Source of the DNA: Epiperipatus broadwayi
Lineage: Eukaryota > Onychophora > Udeonychophora > Euonychophora > Peripatidae
Direction: 5' to 3'
Length of the DNA: 64,000 nt
NCBI GenBank assembly: GCA_028023455.1
Contig: JAQFVV010012394.1
Location: 26,859,053-26,923,052, forward strand
Position numbers and translations under genes: made by a program. Below are positions 21,571 to 34,300 of the stretch, in pieces; within the stretch, counting starts at the first letter, position 1, and each line of letters begins with the position of its first letter. Under the pieces are notes generated by a model. It saw nothing but the letters and a program-made list of their open reading frames with translations. It did no database searches and was not told the origin of the DNA.

Positions 21571-21689
21571 GCAACATAGTTCAATGATTTGCCACAAAAA
21601 TTTTAAGGTGCTAGCACATGTGGTTCATGAGTTACAATATGAAATGTGGCAATTGCTTCATACTTTAACCACAATAAAGCAACATGTTA

Positions 21690-21860
21690 ATATTTAATTT
21701 TGTTTTAAATTGGATGAAATTGCTAGGGAAACATTTGAAATGATTCAATCCATGTACGGCAATGAAACCACAAATTGCAAAAACACTTTCAAAGTGTTAG
21801 GTGATAGCAGAGAGAGCAATGAAGCTGATCAAAAAAGGTATGAAACATTTTATCAACTTA
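21690..21860 (+). pseudogene. Mariner-type transposase relic (N-terminal HTH region)
   Basis: One plus frame reads FCFKLDEIARETFEMIQSMY then GNE. This matches the pattern of the first helix-turn-helix of mariner/SETMAR-type transposases (a K-FCFKLG-x-A-x-ET-x-xM-x-x-x-YGDE-like line, from family knowledge). The frame continues to ~21860 with TTNCKNTFKVLGDSRESNEA, which no longer aligns well. No DD(D/E) catalytic region, complete ORF or terminal inverted repeats were found. It is a dead fragment. Confidence 0.65.
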
Positions 21861-22504
21861 CGTACCATAATTCATGATCCAGACTTTTTGTGATAAAAAA
21901 CTGAACTATGTCACTACGTAATATGTGATTCAAAGATGGTGTTGGAAGAAGCTTAATGAGAACCAATTACTTTTTCATGGGACATGCAGTGTAAGTTAAT
22001 TTTGATCAATATGACATTATTTTTCTATATTTAACTAATTCCAAAAAATAGGATAAAGAACAATTTTGTGAGCAATGCAGTGGAAAATTCCATGGAAATA
22101 ATATGTAAAATGACTAATTAGTATCTTAGCTGTATAAAATTGTGGAATTTACTTTTATATATTGACAATAAGAAGCAATGTATGGATATTGATGTTTAAC
22201 TATATTATACATATGTTTAATTAAAAACATAGAATTTGGATTAAGATCAAATCTTACATTAAAATTGCAATAACAGTTATAAATTTAAAAAAATACATTT
22301 TCTCCTTACATTAATTTATTTTACATATCAATAAATATAATCTTCATTTTTTCCTCTCATTATTAAATTTTTTTAAGCAAAATGAAAGTTTTCTTTCAAT
22401 TACATATACCTGGTAATAAAAATGTGCCAATATTTTTCAAATTATCATATTTATAAATCTAAAGCTGCTTCTATCATTGTTAATTGTTTTATATGATCTT
22501 TTAG
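21861..22504. other. AT-rich sequence without recognised genes
   Basis: Could include eroded parts of the mariner copy, but no motif is visible. Confidence 0.35.
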
Positions 22505-22565
22505 GATTTTTACTCTGGCTTGCGCTGAGTGGCACTACTGTATGGAGAGTTTTGCCTGTTTTAAT
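22505..22565 (+). repeat. Family G repeat, terminal fragment
   Basis: ACTCTGGCTTGCGCTGAGTG, GCACTACTGTATGGAGAG and TTTTGCCTGTTT match the conserved end of the family at 2050-2090 and 28700-28745. The upstream part is absent. Confidence 0.75.
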
Positions 22566-24300
22566 TTTAAAATTGGTGAAGATTTTTAATTTTCCATCTT
22601 ATAATCAATATTAAAATTTTATTTTGGAATGTAATCACTTCAATGAACACAAGTCATTTTCATCTGGATAAACTTCTGTTATTTTTTATTTTATTTTTTT
22701 TACACTTATTATATTATTAATTTAAATAAATAAATAAAACAATTTTCCTTATAGATTATTTTAAATGTAAAATCTTGCCTTTATTATTATTTATTGGCTA
22801 ACAGTTTTGACTGTCCAACAGCCTTCATCAGAGCTGTAACATATGTGAACATATATAAGAATAGAAATATAAATAATAATATAACATTAATTTTTATGCA
22901 TAATTTTTAATTCATGCACATAGCATCATATTATATATATACTTCTAATTATTTTAAGTTATATTAATTTTACATTTGATTTTATTATATTTTTATTAAT
23001 ATTATTTAATTGTGACATATTTCTTGCATTTCTCTGTATAAGATCTTTATTTTCTTATTTTGATTATTTTTTATTTTCTTTATCTTGACTTTTATATTTT
23101 ATCATTATTATTTCTGTATTATATCCTATTGTGTTTTATTTTATATCTTATTTTATATTTATATCTAATATGTTTTTTTTTAATTTCTCATCTTCTATTA
23201 TCTTCTTCCATTAATAAATTTTTTTATTTAACGCTGATCCTTTTATATGAAGTGTAACAATTTCAAATATAATCTTTATTTTTAGATGAAAACCAACAAT
23301 TTCTTGATGTAAGTTATAAAAATGATCTAATTTACGATATTGTATTTTCATATGACGGACAATATATTTTGTTCACTTTCAAGCATGTCTAATTTTACAT
23401 TTAAACTTCAAATACAACTTTTTTTTTAATTTATGAAATAATGAAATTCTGAAATTGCAGAAAATAATTGCTTATCTAATATAATATTAAAAAAGATAAT
23501 TATAATTTTACATTGCTAACATTTTGTGTGTGTGCGTTTTGAGCTTCATGTTGTGAAAATATTTGTAAGCTTTCAGTCTATGTAAGCAACAAAATGTTTT
23601 AGTGCAGACTGGTTAAGAGGAGACATGGCTAAATTGTTACAAAGTTTATACTTATAAGCCATCTCCGTATAATTTGTTATGAGTGAAAGTTTTCTTCCCA
23701 AGGTTTGATTTTTACTTTTTCTTTTACCAAGCTGAAAATAATAACGAGCGGCTGTCTTTAATTTTCTTACAATATTTTCATCTCAATTTTGATGTTCATA
23801 ATATCAATTAGCTCAGGCTTATCAATTATCAGGATGCTGTAGAAAGCTTTTGATGTATTTCATAACATAGCACAATATATCTGCTCCTATTTACATCTTA
23901 ATGTAACTTTCTAATTTACTAACTCATTTAATCGCCTCTAATCAGCAATTATAAATAGTATTCTATCCCTATGTCTACTCTCGCAATACTCTGTGGTTTA
24001 TATCTGGAAACCGATTCTACAATTATTTGAAATTCACTTCTAATAAGTGAGTTGATCTTTATCTCTTCTACTCTTAGTGACTTATTGTTGTTTTGCTATC
24101 TATAATGATATAACGTTGAATATAAGACTTTCTCTTCATATCAATCATTCATCACAAAGTTCAAATCCAATACCTGAATTCAAAAACCAACATTCAATTT
24201 CACTCACTGTTTTAAAGTTCACTTGTAGTTAAAGAGAAAATGGATGATGATAATAATTAGTTATTATCATTTTATTAAGTTATATATATATATATTGTGC
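22566..24300. other. AT-rich sequence without recognised genes
   Basis: The 65-codon frame at 23060-23257 is T-rich low-complexity sequence. TTTGACTGTCCAACAGCCTT near 22810 is a GC-richer word of unknown origin. No RNA gene seen. Confidence 0.4.
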
Positions 24301-26207
24301 CATTACAATTTAGTCAGTATCTAAATTTGTAGTAATGTGCATGAAAGAAAATGTGGAACAAAAATCATCATCACATTTTATATAGGAATGGAAGCTGTAG
24401 GGCACCCAAGTTTGAACCCTACAGGATCAAGTCCCAAAAACCTAAGACAGAAAGAGAGTGGTGCAACAGTTATGTTCTTTAGTTGTTTGTGTGTTGATAT
24501 AACTCAAAAGAGTAGTACACATCTTCTTATTCAATAGTTAATTTTTTTATGTAGGGTTATAACACATATAGGCAGTGTGTGTGTAAGCTATTTAGTTGTC
24601 ATTTTATATTTCAAATACTAACTTTCTTCAAAACTAACTTATATTTACTAGATTCTAATATCTTCTTCTGTGTGTCTATTTTTGTTTTTCTATGATTATA
24701 ATTTGGGGTTTAAAAGTTGTAAGAATTTAAGTTTAAATATTAAAAGTACAATTTCTAAAAAGCATTCAGATTATTTTAATGGGCCAGTTTAATAAATGAT
24801 TTGCATGATAGTGTGTGTATATTGCATAAATAAATCTACAGTTACACATGTTGGAAAAAAAGAGACAATTCTGTTAAACTACTTTTTTTCTTACTCAGAG
24901 GTTTTGGTTGTTGTAAAGACTTTTTGTTTTGATAAAGCTCTGACAGCTTAAAGTCTTCCCATCAGATAGATCAAAAAGAAGAGATGGAGTATTATAGGAG
25001 TGCGATATTTTCCAGCAGAATAAGAAAGGAAACGTTTAAGATAATTTTACTTGAAAAACAAATTAAGCTTTCCAAAAATCGTGTTAGTGTGAATTTCTTA
25101 TTTTGTTTAGTACTGATCACTCTAACTGAAAAATAAAGTATAAAACCAGTCTCGAAAGTCAGCTAAAAAAGGATTTTGTAAATATTTAAACTAGGAAAAG
25201 ACAAGCGTTTAATTCTGCAAGATCTCAATTTAAAATTATTAATTTTTTTATATAAATTTTTTTGAAGATGGAAAATATAAGAATGGCAGGCTAAAAAACT
25301 ATATAGGTCTCATCTATTTACCAAACTATCAGCCATCACATCATATAAAGAAAACAAAGAAATGTCTTGTCTGAGTTAAAAATATTCTACACCTTATGAT
25401 TGATTTGGGAGAAGTAATATTTAATGTGGCTAATTGCTCATCTATATTTTAAGTAAAGGAAAACATTCACCTGCATTTGAAGGCTGAAGGAAAATAATTA
25501 ATCTACTGATAAGTATTAAATTATCTAGTACAATTATTCCAGTGTAAACTTAAGCAAAATTATAAATATGAGAACAACTGATATACTCCATCTATTAGAA
25601 GAATTATGCTTAACAAGGAGGGGAAGAAAAAGTTCCAGTGCCAAATGATTCCCACTGAAGCAAATAAACTCATCATCATCATCACCATCAAATAATTATA
25701 AGCCTCAAGAAAAGAAACTGTTCCAGTAAACTGCGGAAATCATTTGCTGCAAAAGTATAGACATTTAACAAGCTGAGTTTGAACTCTTGGAAGCCTTCAC
25801 AAAGTAAAAGGGACTGGTAATATGAATTTTCATTATATATTTTCTTTTTATTATATTGGTAAAAATTTTAGAAACAAAGTTTTATATATATTTTATCTCC
25901 AAACTTTTAAAACAACCAAAATTGAGTTAAACCAAAGATTTCTTCAATAATAATAGCTATAACCTTGAGTAATAATTTTATGTATGCTAAAACTATGATA
26001 CCTGCTTATTAATGAAATTTATTTTCTAAAGGGTGTTGTTGTATACTAATCTAAAATTATGAAATGTTTGTTAATATGTAAAAGATTTTTTTTGTATTAT
26101 TATTTTGTTTTTAAATAATGTTTTAGTTATAACGGGGATAAACACACACATACCCAGTAATATATTAACTTGTTACATGTATATAAGGGTGTGTGAATGT
26201 GAGAATA
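24301..26207. other. AT-rich sequence without recognised genes
   Basis: Near 24390-24470 lies a GC-richer patch with GGGCACCCAAGTTTGAACCC. Its reverse complement resembles a lone B box, with no A box at a suitable distance. The 66-codon frame there has no protein character. A (CATCAT)n tract lies at 25670-25688. Confidence 0.4.
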
Positions 26208-26327
26208 ATAGACATATATAGCATTAGAAATATTGGATTATTTTTGCTTTGAGTTAAGGTGTAGCGATAGACATATATAGCATTAGAAATATTGGATTAT
26301 TTTTGCTTTGAGTTAAGGTGTAGCGAT
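26208..26327 (+). repeat. Exact 59-bp tandem duplication
   Basis: ATAGACATATATAGCATTAG through GTTAAGGTGTAGCG occupies 26208-26266 and repeats base for base from 26267 to 26325, with two more matching bases after. Absence of any difference means a recent event or an assembly duplication. Confidence 0.92.
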
Positions 26328-28121
26328 CTTAGTAGGAGCTTAGAGGGAAGGGGGAAGAAGTAATTTAAAAACTTGTTTCTGAAAATCTTCTTTCGATTCC
26401 ACTAACATTTGTCTCATTAATCATTCTACTTTATATGTTAAGTTTAGATGTATAAAGATCTAAAGTATGTATGCACAAAGAGTGTTTATTTTTTTATGAA
26501 ATATTTTTCTTGTGGAGAGAAAATTTTAGCAAATCTGTTATCCAATTTGATATACATTATATCTTTAATGGGAAGGGGGGAAGAACTTAAAATTAATATT
26601 ATGATTTCAAAATAGTCAATTATTATTATTATTATTATTTTTCATATAAATTTTAATGTTTATCTATAAATTTTCATGTATATGTTAGTAAGGCATTAAT
26701 AAATGTTAATTTGTTTTATTAAACGAGGCTTATATTTTCATTGAGAGTATTCTTTATTAGTTGTGATCATTCATCATCAGTGGTGAATATTAATTATTTA
26801 AGATCTAAGTAGATATACTAAGATTAACAAATAGTTATGAACTTTTAAAAATTTGTTAAGGCTTAGTTCTAAAGCTGTGGTTGAAACCATTATCATTATC
26901 GTAACCATCATCATCACATTTTAATTAATGAGCTGGATAAATGTTTAAAGGCCATAAATAAATAAATGATTTCATGGTATTTAGTTGACATTCGTGAATC
27001 ATTATAATAACCACCATTCCATCATCTACATCATGCAAGGGTGAGTGAATTGCCATTCTAAATTAATAGTATAATATGAGCTAGTAAAACTTATAAAGAT
27101 ATTGAAACACATTTATTATGTTAAGATCTAGATGATTTCTGTCTGATGAATTTTATATACTCCACTTTAGTTTACGGATGTTTTATGTTTACCTAAATGT
27201 TAGTGCATACAGTGATATGAGTCTAAGAGCAAAATCCTCCATTTTTGTTAGAAATAAAGTACCAAAAGCGGTTCAAACCTGGTACATGTGAAACTGTTAT
27301 AAGATATAACTTTGTCTAGGTTCAGATAGCCTAGTGGCGCCTGGCTAGACCATATTCACTTGTTATTCACTTAAATATGCACTTGATATCAAACCAAGAT
27401 ATAAGAGTGAGTAAAATTTACCGTTGGATTTATTGAAAAAAGATTTTTATTGGGTTAAAAATGTACTCCCCCACTTGATGTTATTTCCTGAGTTATAATA
27501 GTTTGTTCTTAATAATTTGTTTATAGTTTCTACTTGTTTATTGATAATACAATGGCTGCCTAACTAGGGCTTGAAATAGGCCAGATACCAGATAGCTGTA
27601 ATGACTAGTCTCCAAGCATTATTGTTTCTAATTATTGATATTATGATATATTTTTTAAAATCTTAAGTAGAAGTTGATGAATTCATTTACAAGCTTTTGA
27701 ATGATAATTAATATTTTGATCATTAATAAATTTCAGTGACTATTTATGTTACATTAGTCTTCTCAATATGTTTGAGATAAGTATTTTGATCTATATTTTT
27801 GGCTACAATGCCAATCTGTCATTAATATTTGGTTACAATGCCATTCCCTCATTAATAATTTTACTTACAATGGATTCTATTAATCTCATATTTTATTAAA
27901 TTACAATGATTTCGATCATTCCGACATTACAATTATTTATTTATAGTTACAATGATTAATTTAAATTGATTACCAAGGGATGAAACATTATAATAGCTAC
28001 TACTTGTTAAAGTTACAACGGTGATCTGTTTATTAACTTACAATATATATATAAACTAAAATAACTCCAAGCAAGAAGAATCATGTGCTAGTATTCAAAT
28101 TCCCAAATAATAATAGCAAAC

Positions 28122-28158
<37 letters not shown>

Positions 28159-28489
28159 ACCAATGCATATACATACACTATATATACTGGTATATACATT
28201 AATCATGTGGGGAGCATTCAATGAATAAATTTATAAAGATTAATAAATAATAATATATATATAAATAGCTATTATAATTAATTACAGCAGATTGATGATT
28301 GAAAATGATGATGATGATGTACACAAATCATGCACACAATAATAAATAAAAATAGTTGCATGCAATCCAATAATCAAAGTTTTAAACATGTTTTAAATAT
28401 GATAACAATAACAACAATAATATGTATCAAGTTTCAGATTTTTCTCTCTCAGCTTTTCTAGTTAAATATTATGTGTTCTTATAAATCTA
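26328..28489. other. AT-rich sequence with simple repeats
   Basis: Contains a short (ATT)n tract near 26620-26640, a degenerate series of TTACAATG-containing segments at 27790-28040, and a (TA)n(GA)n microsatellite at 28121-28158. The patch at 27265-27355 has B-box- and A-box-like words (GGTTCAAACC, TAGCCTAGTGG) in the wrong order for a Pol III gene. No gene supported. Confidence 0.4.
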
Positions 28490-28805
28490 AGCTCATTAGC
28501 CTATATAGTCATATAGGTCTGAACTCAGTTCAGTACCCATACATTTTGGTGTCTTTGGTTCTTTAATAATCATAACCATCACTATCCTATTAGGCAAGAT
28601 TGATAAACTCACAAGCCAGAAATTAGTCTGGGGACATTGAATGAGTAGGTACTAGATAGGGATTTTATGCACAAGCCTTTTGGCTTCCATTAATTACTCT
28701 AGCTTGCACTGAGTGGCACTATTGTATGGAGAGTTTTGCCTGTTTTAATAACAGTTATGAGCAATCGTAAGAAATGGTGATCATATGATGTTTAGTGGTT
28801 TAATA
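28490..28805 (+). repeat. Family G repeat, most complete copy
   Basis: CAGTTCAGTACCCATACATT and TTTGGTTCTTTAATAATCAT precede the core (AATTAGTCTGGGGACATTGA, TAGGGATTTTATGCACAAGC, GCACTGAGTGGCACTATTG, GAGAGTTTTGCCTGTTTTAA). A tail GGTGATCATATGATGTTTAG and TGGTTTAAT follows. The minus copy at 46.66-47.1 kb shares both the core and the GGTTCTTTAATAA segment, though rearranged. Confidence 0.7.
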
Positions 28806-29454
28806 CTTTACAGTTACTAATATTCAATCGTCTCATTAGTAATATTAATAAAATTTCATGATATAAAAATGAACCTCATAATCATGTCTCTAATAAAAAG
28901 TGACTAATATCAAATAACCAATTAGAATCATTTACTATCATTCAAAGATTTATAGTATTAAGCTATCCATATCATTCTTTTGTTTGGACATTGTTTTCCA
29001 CCCTTACTTTATTGAAAAGATGAATCAACTGCCCTTCTTTCTGGTGATATTTTGCAGAAAATGAAATAAAACATCACAAATTTCTCCAATAAAAAAATAA
29101 ATTTCTTCAATAGATATTTTAACATGTAAAAAATACGATGATAAGAGATATTTGGAATATTTAAATCAAGTTTTACTGTAACAAGAGAACTCATCAAAGA
29201 TCTTTCATGTAAAAGTGTTCTGCAAAAATCTACTAATACTAAAGGCTTGTTTTAAGACTATTTTAGTCACTGATCAAAATTATCAGTTTGTAACATTAAA
29301 AGATAAAATAAACAAATGTGCATTTTCAAATTTTTATTTTATCTTTATTAGTGCATCGCAACTCCGCAATATCACAATCATCCATCAATACATATAAGAG
29401 TTTAAATATATATAGAAGTAGACAGAATATTGGATGCTAATTAATTTATGATAA
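28806..29454. other. AT-rich sequence without recognised genes
   Basis: The frames at 29009-29197 (-) and 29215-29397 (+) have no motif or splice context. Confidence 0.4.
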
Positions 29455-29895
29455 AAGCAAAGAAAGTAGTTTACTGTTTAAGACTCGAACAAGATCTTTA
29501 GCAACAAAGGAATATACACATGAATGGAAAAATGTGGGTGATTTAGTCTGCAATTTGTGTAAGAAAAGCATAGAAAATATTAGGCATCTGTTAATTGAAT
29601 GTAAATGTGTGAAAGCAGAAAGGGTACAAATAATGAAGTTGTGGAAGAATAAATATAAACAAAGTTAATATACAGAAAGTGGGTTATTGGTTTTTATGCT
29701 GGGTTTGGGAAAAGATAAGAGTGATAGATATAAAGGCCATGAAGTTGACAAAGATTATGTTGTGGAAATAGGATGGAGCAAAATATAGAAGAATATGGAA
29801 AAATATAGGGCAGGGAATGGAAAGGGAAGTTAAAATGACTAACAGGTTTTTTTGGGTATAGTTGCTGAGAGATCATAAGAAGTCACCATGCATCA
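29455..29895 (+). pseudogene. LINE 3' end with C-terminal zinc-knuckle motif, second family (copy 2)
   Basis: One frame reads RTRSLATKEYTHEWKNVGDL followed by VCNLCKKSIENIRHLLIECK. This is the C-x2-C-x7-H-x4-C arrangement near the C terminus of many LINE ORF2 proteins. About 180 bp of coding sequence is followed by a 3' UTR that ends near ATGCATCATATCA. It is 5' truncated and interrupted by stops after the zinc motif. It pairs with the copy at 18.59 kb and differs from the GATGAT-tailed LINE. Confidence 0.8.
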
Positions 29896-31094
29896 TATCA
29901 AATTCAGACTATTTTCTTTCACTGTGTAAGCATTTCGCAAACAATCTCCACACATAAGGTTATATAGAGATATCAAATACCTGAAATCTTCATATTTGTG
30001 TTGACAGTTTCATTGGCAAATATCAAAGAAAGGCTCCAATTTCAATATTTTAGGAGAAGAATCAATATATTATTAAAGCACTAAGACGTCACATGATCAA
30101 CAAGTTATCACATGATCTTTGCTTACACATTGTTATTCATTAGTATAAAAGTAGTAAGAATAAAATAATATTATATTACCATGCACAAATTCATACATAA
30201 TAAATGTCTCTGTTCTAAATACAAAACTCAATAATGATTATAAATTGGGGGGGGGGGCAATATTTAACAAATCTATGATGCTGACTAAAAAATTTCAAAT
30301 GCAGTTTATTGATATTATCAATAAAACATTTTTTGGCAAACATTATCATTAAAGGGAGACTACACTCAACTCACTCCAATTCAAGATGATGATTAATTTG
30401 TTTTAATCTTAATAACCAATTTAATTTTATTCTAACCACTACATCTCATTGTCTTTAAATATTTGTTTTGATTTGCTATCTTTCCAGAATCCCACACAAT
30501 AATTGCTAGCATATATGTTTCTCTTTATTGTTATTATCCTTTATGAATTTGTAGAATCTTTAATGATATAAATAGTTCCACTGAAGTTTACTTAAGTTTA
30601 TGGTGTAACTCTAAAAAAATTGTTAAGATTATGGTAAGCATAAATGGATTATCATTGTAGATTATCAAATAGCATAGTTTAATGATTGGATTTTATATAA
30701 CCCCACGTTTGAATAAACACTTTAACTTTCATGCATTTAATATTTTTTATATATATGTTCACTCTCTTTAGTTTTTCTCATTATCTTCTTTACATATTCT
30801 ATCAATTAACACAAGATTCTTTCTCCCACATTAAATGAATTCTTTATTTTTTAAATTTCCTTATTTATTACAACTGCTAAATTTCTGTACCTTTTCTTTA
30901 GTTTCTTATCTTAAAGCCCAGTAAAGCCAATTTTCTTTGAGATTGATTCAATGAACACCCACATGTTCATTTTGTTAACCAATTATCAGTAGCCACATCA
31001 CATCATCCCAGATAATGCTTAAAAGTAACCTATAAAATATTAGCAATCTGTTGTCACAGCAACAAACAGATAAAAATGCAAATACACTTGTTAT
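29896..31094. other. AT-rich sequence without recognised genes
   Basis: Includes an 11-base G run at 30247-30257. No gene seen. Confidence 0.4.
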
Positions 31095-31325
31095 CAAGAT
31101 CTAAGATCTTAAATAGGTAGTGAATGACAACAATTGACTTAAACAGATTGAGAATAAAATTGCCTAAAAGTTTAACTTCTAGGCAGTTTTCAATCTTGAT
31201 CTTTTTAATCAACAGCTAACAATCAACATCTATTTAAAATTATTTTCTAGACAATTTTAATCCCAATTTGTTCAAGTCAACTGCTATCACTCAAGATCTA
31301 TTTAAGATTTAGACCTTAATAAGGA
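31095..31325. repeat. Foldback element with one arm duplicated
   Basis: The left arm (AAGATCTAAGATCTTAAATA, AACAATTGACTTAAACAG, AAAATTGCCTAAAAG) is the reverse complement of two consecutive right arms. One begins CTAGGCAGTTTTCAATC at 31179 and the other CTAGACAATTTTAATCCC at 31248. The right arms are ~69 bp apart and in direct orientation. Confidence 0.75.
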
Positions 31326-32329
31326 GTAGGCTTCCATTTATTATCAGAGTGTTTTGTCTTTGGCAACAGATTGATAATATTTTATTGATTAATTTGGGGT
31401 GGTGATTTACATATGATAACTTAATTAGCTATATGCACTTATGATGTAGTCACATATATAACAGCCTAATTCCTGTAATTTATATTTCTCCATTCTTACA
31501 ATTGATCAATCTAGCCATCCAGACACATCCACTTAACTATCTGCATATCTGTCTAAACATATACCTATCTGTCTGCATATCAAAAAATCAGAGGTGCTCA
31601 ATTCCTTCTGCTGTAACCTTGAACCAAACTATTACTTTCAAAATGACTATAAACTAATCCAACCTCTACAAATATATATATACTATTCAAATATAATTTT
31701 CAAAAACCCTAGAATATAATACTTTTAAATAAATGTTTGTTACTAAGGATAATATGTAAACAATGTACTAACCAAACAAATGACTTGAAAAGATTAAATC
31801 ACTTTAAGATTTTAAATCTATGATGTATAAATTGGTAATAATCTAAGTGTATGTTCACAAATGAATGACATAACATGATTTTTCTCTCTTATACAATACA
31901 CATTAAGGACATTTAGCTTCATTACAAAAAGTCCTAAGAATATTTGAAGATAAATAAATATATTACCACAGTTTGCATAAAAAAGAAATGGCATGTGATG
32001 CTTTTGGAATACACTGTGCTTCAACGAAAATTTCAAAATCTAAAGTTAATTTATAACCAATCTTATTATAATTTATTTGCCTGACAAGTCAGTGCTTTAA
32101 TTCAAAACCCTAGTTTCTGAAAAATTTTGAAGTCTTTAGCTTCATCAGTAAAATAATTGTAAAGACTGCTAGATCAAAGTATTCTTTGTTCTAACTATCC
32201 CACCTACATGAAATAGATAAAACTAGACAATGTACTTTGAAGGTGTTAACAGTACTTGTTATGTAATATCATTCCTTAGTTATTTCCTAATCTAAACAGG
32301 CTGTGAAGACAATAAATGTCACCCATAGG
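31326..32329. other. AT-rich sequence without recognised genes
   Basis: Nothing supported. The minus frame at 31818-32036 is not protein-like. Confidence 0.4.
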
Positions 32330-32945
32330 TTAAGATCCATCATAATATTCTCACTGAAACTGTACTTTTCTTTGTTTTAAAACTGCAATTCATTAAATAT
32401 CAAGAAAATCACTTTCCCTTTATATTTAACTTTTGCAAAATCTCCGAGGATCCATCGAAACAGGGGTCTTTGCAACTATCAGACTTTCAATTTTCCTCAT
32501 CTATGCACTCTGACTGCTCCGATGTGCTATTGTTTTTGACCAGAGAGTACACTCAGTGAATCAAAAACTATTGGATCTAACTTGCTCTCTAAAAACCAGA
32601 GATACCAAACTAGCCCCATCTCCGCTCCTCACAGATACCTAGGCAATCCTCCACCTCCCACCCACTTAGCCTCTGTCACAGAAATTATCCATGTAAATGC
32701 TTGTGACCCATGTGGTAGCTCACTCAATGAGGATGTGCATCTTGAACTTACAACCAAAGACTATTCTTGGTTTGGACTGCACACCATTTCCACATCCCTT
32801 TCCTTTTTTATGTATTTTTTCTCTTTTACCATGTTGCTCCTGAATTTCATTTTACCATGTAATCACTTCTTTGTAAACCTTTTTTTTAAAACTGTATTTG
32901 TATCTGTTTTTTTTTTTTATGAATAAACTTTCATCACTGAGAAAG
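32330..32945 (+). other. GC-richer block with short ORF and AATAAA: possible terminal exon, retrocopy or LTR
   Basis: From about 32430 to 32780 the base composition is far more balanced than in neighbouring sequence. One frame from 32330 to the stop near 32560 includes NFCKISEDPSKQGSLQLSDF and ends in LLFLTREYTQ. A second frame (32582-32926) gives 114 codons with a hydrophobic tail. After T-rich sequence, AATAAA stands at 32922 and an A-rich GAGAAAGAAAAAAAA follows about 20 bp later, as at a cleavage/poly(A) site. Neither protein is recognised. A last exon with 3' UTR, a retroposed transcript and part of an LTR are all possible. Confidence 0.35.
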
Positions 32946-33054
32946 AAAAAAAAGTCACTGCTAAGCAAAATCAAACTATGATCCTATATAAAATAAATAA
33001 TGAGGAAATTTATTTGTTCAGTATTATTTATGGCACTTCATACCACTCCCCAAA

Positions 33055-33400
33055 TATGTGGAAAGATATATGTTATGATTAACAAGAAGAGATCAAAAGT
33101 GAAATATATGGGTGATAGAACAAACGGCTATCAGTGACACTTTGAAAGAATTAAGAGATTGAAATAGAGTTGGACTGAATATATTGCTAGACAAAATAAT
33201 ATCAGATAGGCGTTTGAAGTTTTTAAATGGATTTCAAAAAATTGTAAAAGACCAAGAAAGAGACCACATGCAAGATAGACGAGTAAGATAATAAAGTTTG
33301 CCGGTATGGTGCGGGAAAGAGAAGTTAAGGATCAGAGAAACTAGATTAAACTTGGAAAGATTTTTATTCAGCAGTGGATCGACAATGAATTGAAAATAAT
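33055..33400 (+). pseudogene. LINE 3' end (GATGAT-tailed family)
   Basis: Translation in shifting frames gives GDRTNGYQ, RIKRLK-SWTEYIAR and NCKRPRKRPHARW, matching IGKIKRLKWSWAGHISRRD and the CKRPRKKPYVRWMDE region of the copy at 36.6-36.8 kb. The 3' end GAACTTGGAAAGATTTTTATTCAGCAGTGG is also shared in form. No intact frame. Confidence 0.8.
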
Positions 33401-34173
33401 GATATATATACTTGTTTCAAAAATATATACTCATATTTTATTAACTTTATAATAGATAATCATATTTCTTGTTTTAAAAACTAGCGTTTATACATATACG
33501 ATAATAAATGTATATTTATATATAACTAATACTTTTACAAATCAAAGTATATTATCAATTTAATCTGTTCATAAAATCAGTTTATTCTAAATTTTTTCAA
33601 GAAACTTTCTACTGACAACGTGATCCACAATGCTTTTTACAATATTAATATTTCATTTCTAAATTAACTCACAAAGCTCCAAAATCTCCAGTATTAACTA
33701 AACATTAAGGCCTAGACTCATTTATTAAACTGAATCATTTCCTTGTTGCATAACTTCTGCCTTCATATTTTAAAATAGACATTTCGAGTAGTTAGAATTA
33801 ATAAGCAGAAATAATAAATTCCCTTATATAAAATAAAAACCATTTACCCTCATGATAAAATCAATTTTGAGTCGGCTGACTATAGATGAGTATGTACTTT
33901 TAAAAACACTAAAACGATTACAAAAAGAAAACGTAAACCTAGGTTTATGAACTTCAAACACGTAATCGGCATTTTTGTTCAATATTTCGATATCTCAAAT
34001 CATTATCAAGAAAATTATGTCTCATTTAGAATTATTTACAATTTTTTTTTAAAAGGTTATATTTAATTATTATATATGTGTTACGTTTGAAGAAAAAAGC
34101 TCTATCCAAAAGCGCACACACTCAGTAATATATGCGTTATCTTTTAAATATAAAGGTCTTTATAACAAAGATT
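33401..34173. other. AT-rich sequence without recognised genes
   Basis: No gene or shared repeat seen. Confidence 0.4.
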
Positions 34174-34300
34174 TATGCCCTGCGTGGTTTAATGCAATGG
34201 TTAGCGTGTTAAACTCTGAACTGTAAGATCCCCGGATACTGCAGTATTGGCACTTCCGGCACTCGAATTTCTTATGAATTCTCAGGCAATTGTAAAGATT
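34174..34300 (+). mobile_element. SINE-1 copy, isolated
   Basis: CCTGCGTGGTTTAATGCAAT and GGTTAGCGTGTTAAACTCTG form the head. ACTGTAAGATCCCCGGATAC covers the B-box side. CACTTCCGGCACTCGAATTT and CTTATGAATTCTCAGGCAAT form the body. It keeps more GC-rich words than the array units, so it may be closer to the source sequence. No clear target-site duplication. Confidence 0.8.

Noticed and set aside
23060-23257. 65-codon hydrophobic frame
   Set aside because: Pure T-rich sequence (Phe/Leu/Ile/Tyr only); expected by chance at this composition.
27265-27355. Words resembling tRNA B box (GGTTCAAACC) and A box (TAGCCTAGTGG)
   Set aside because: They occur in the order B then A on the plus strand and do not give a tRNA-like fold on either strand; probably chance or a scrambled SINE.
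32582-32926. 114-codon frame with Pro-rich start and hydrophobic tail
   Set aside because: The tail is translation of a T-rich stretch before AATAAA, so it is more likely 3' UTR or noncoding. Kept only as part of the unassigned block.
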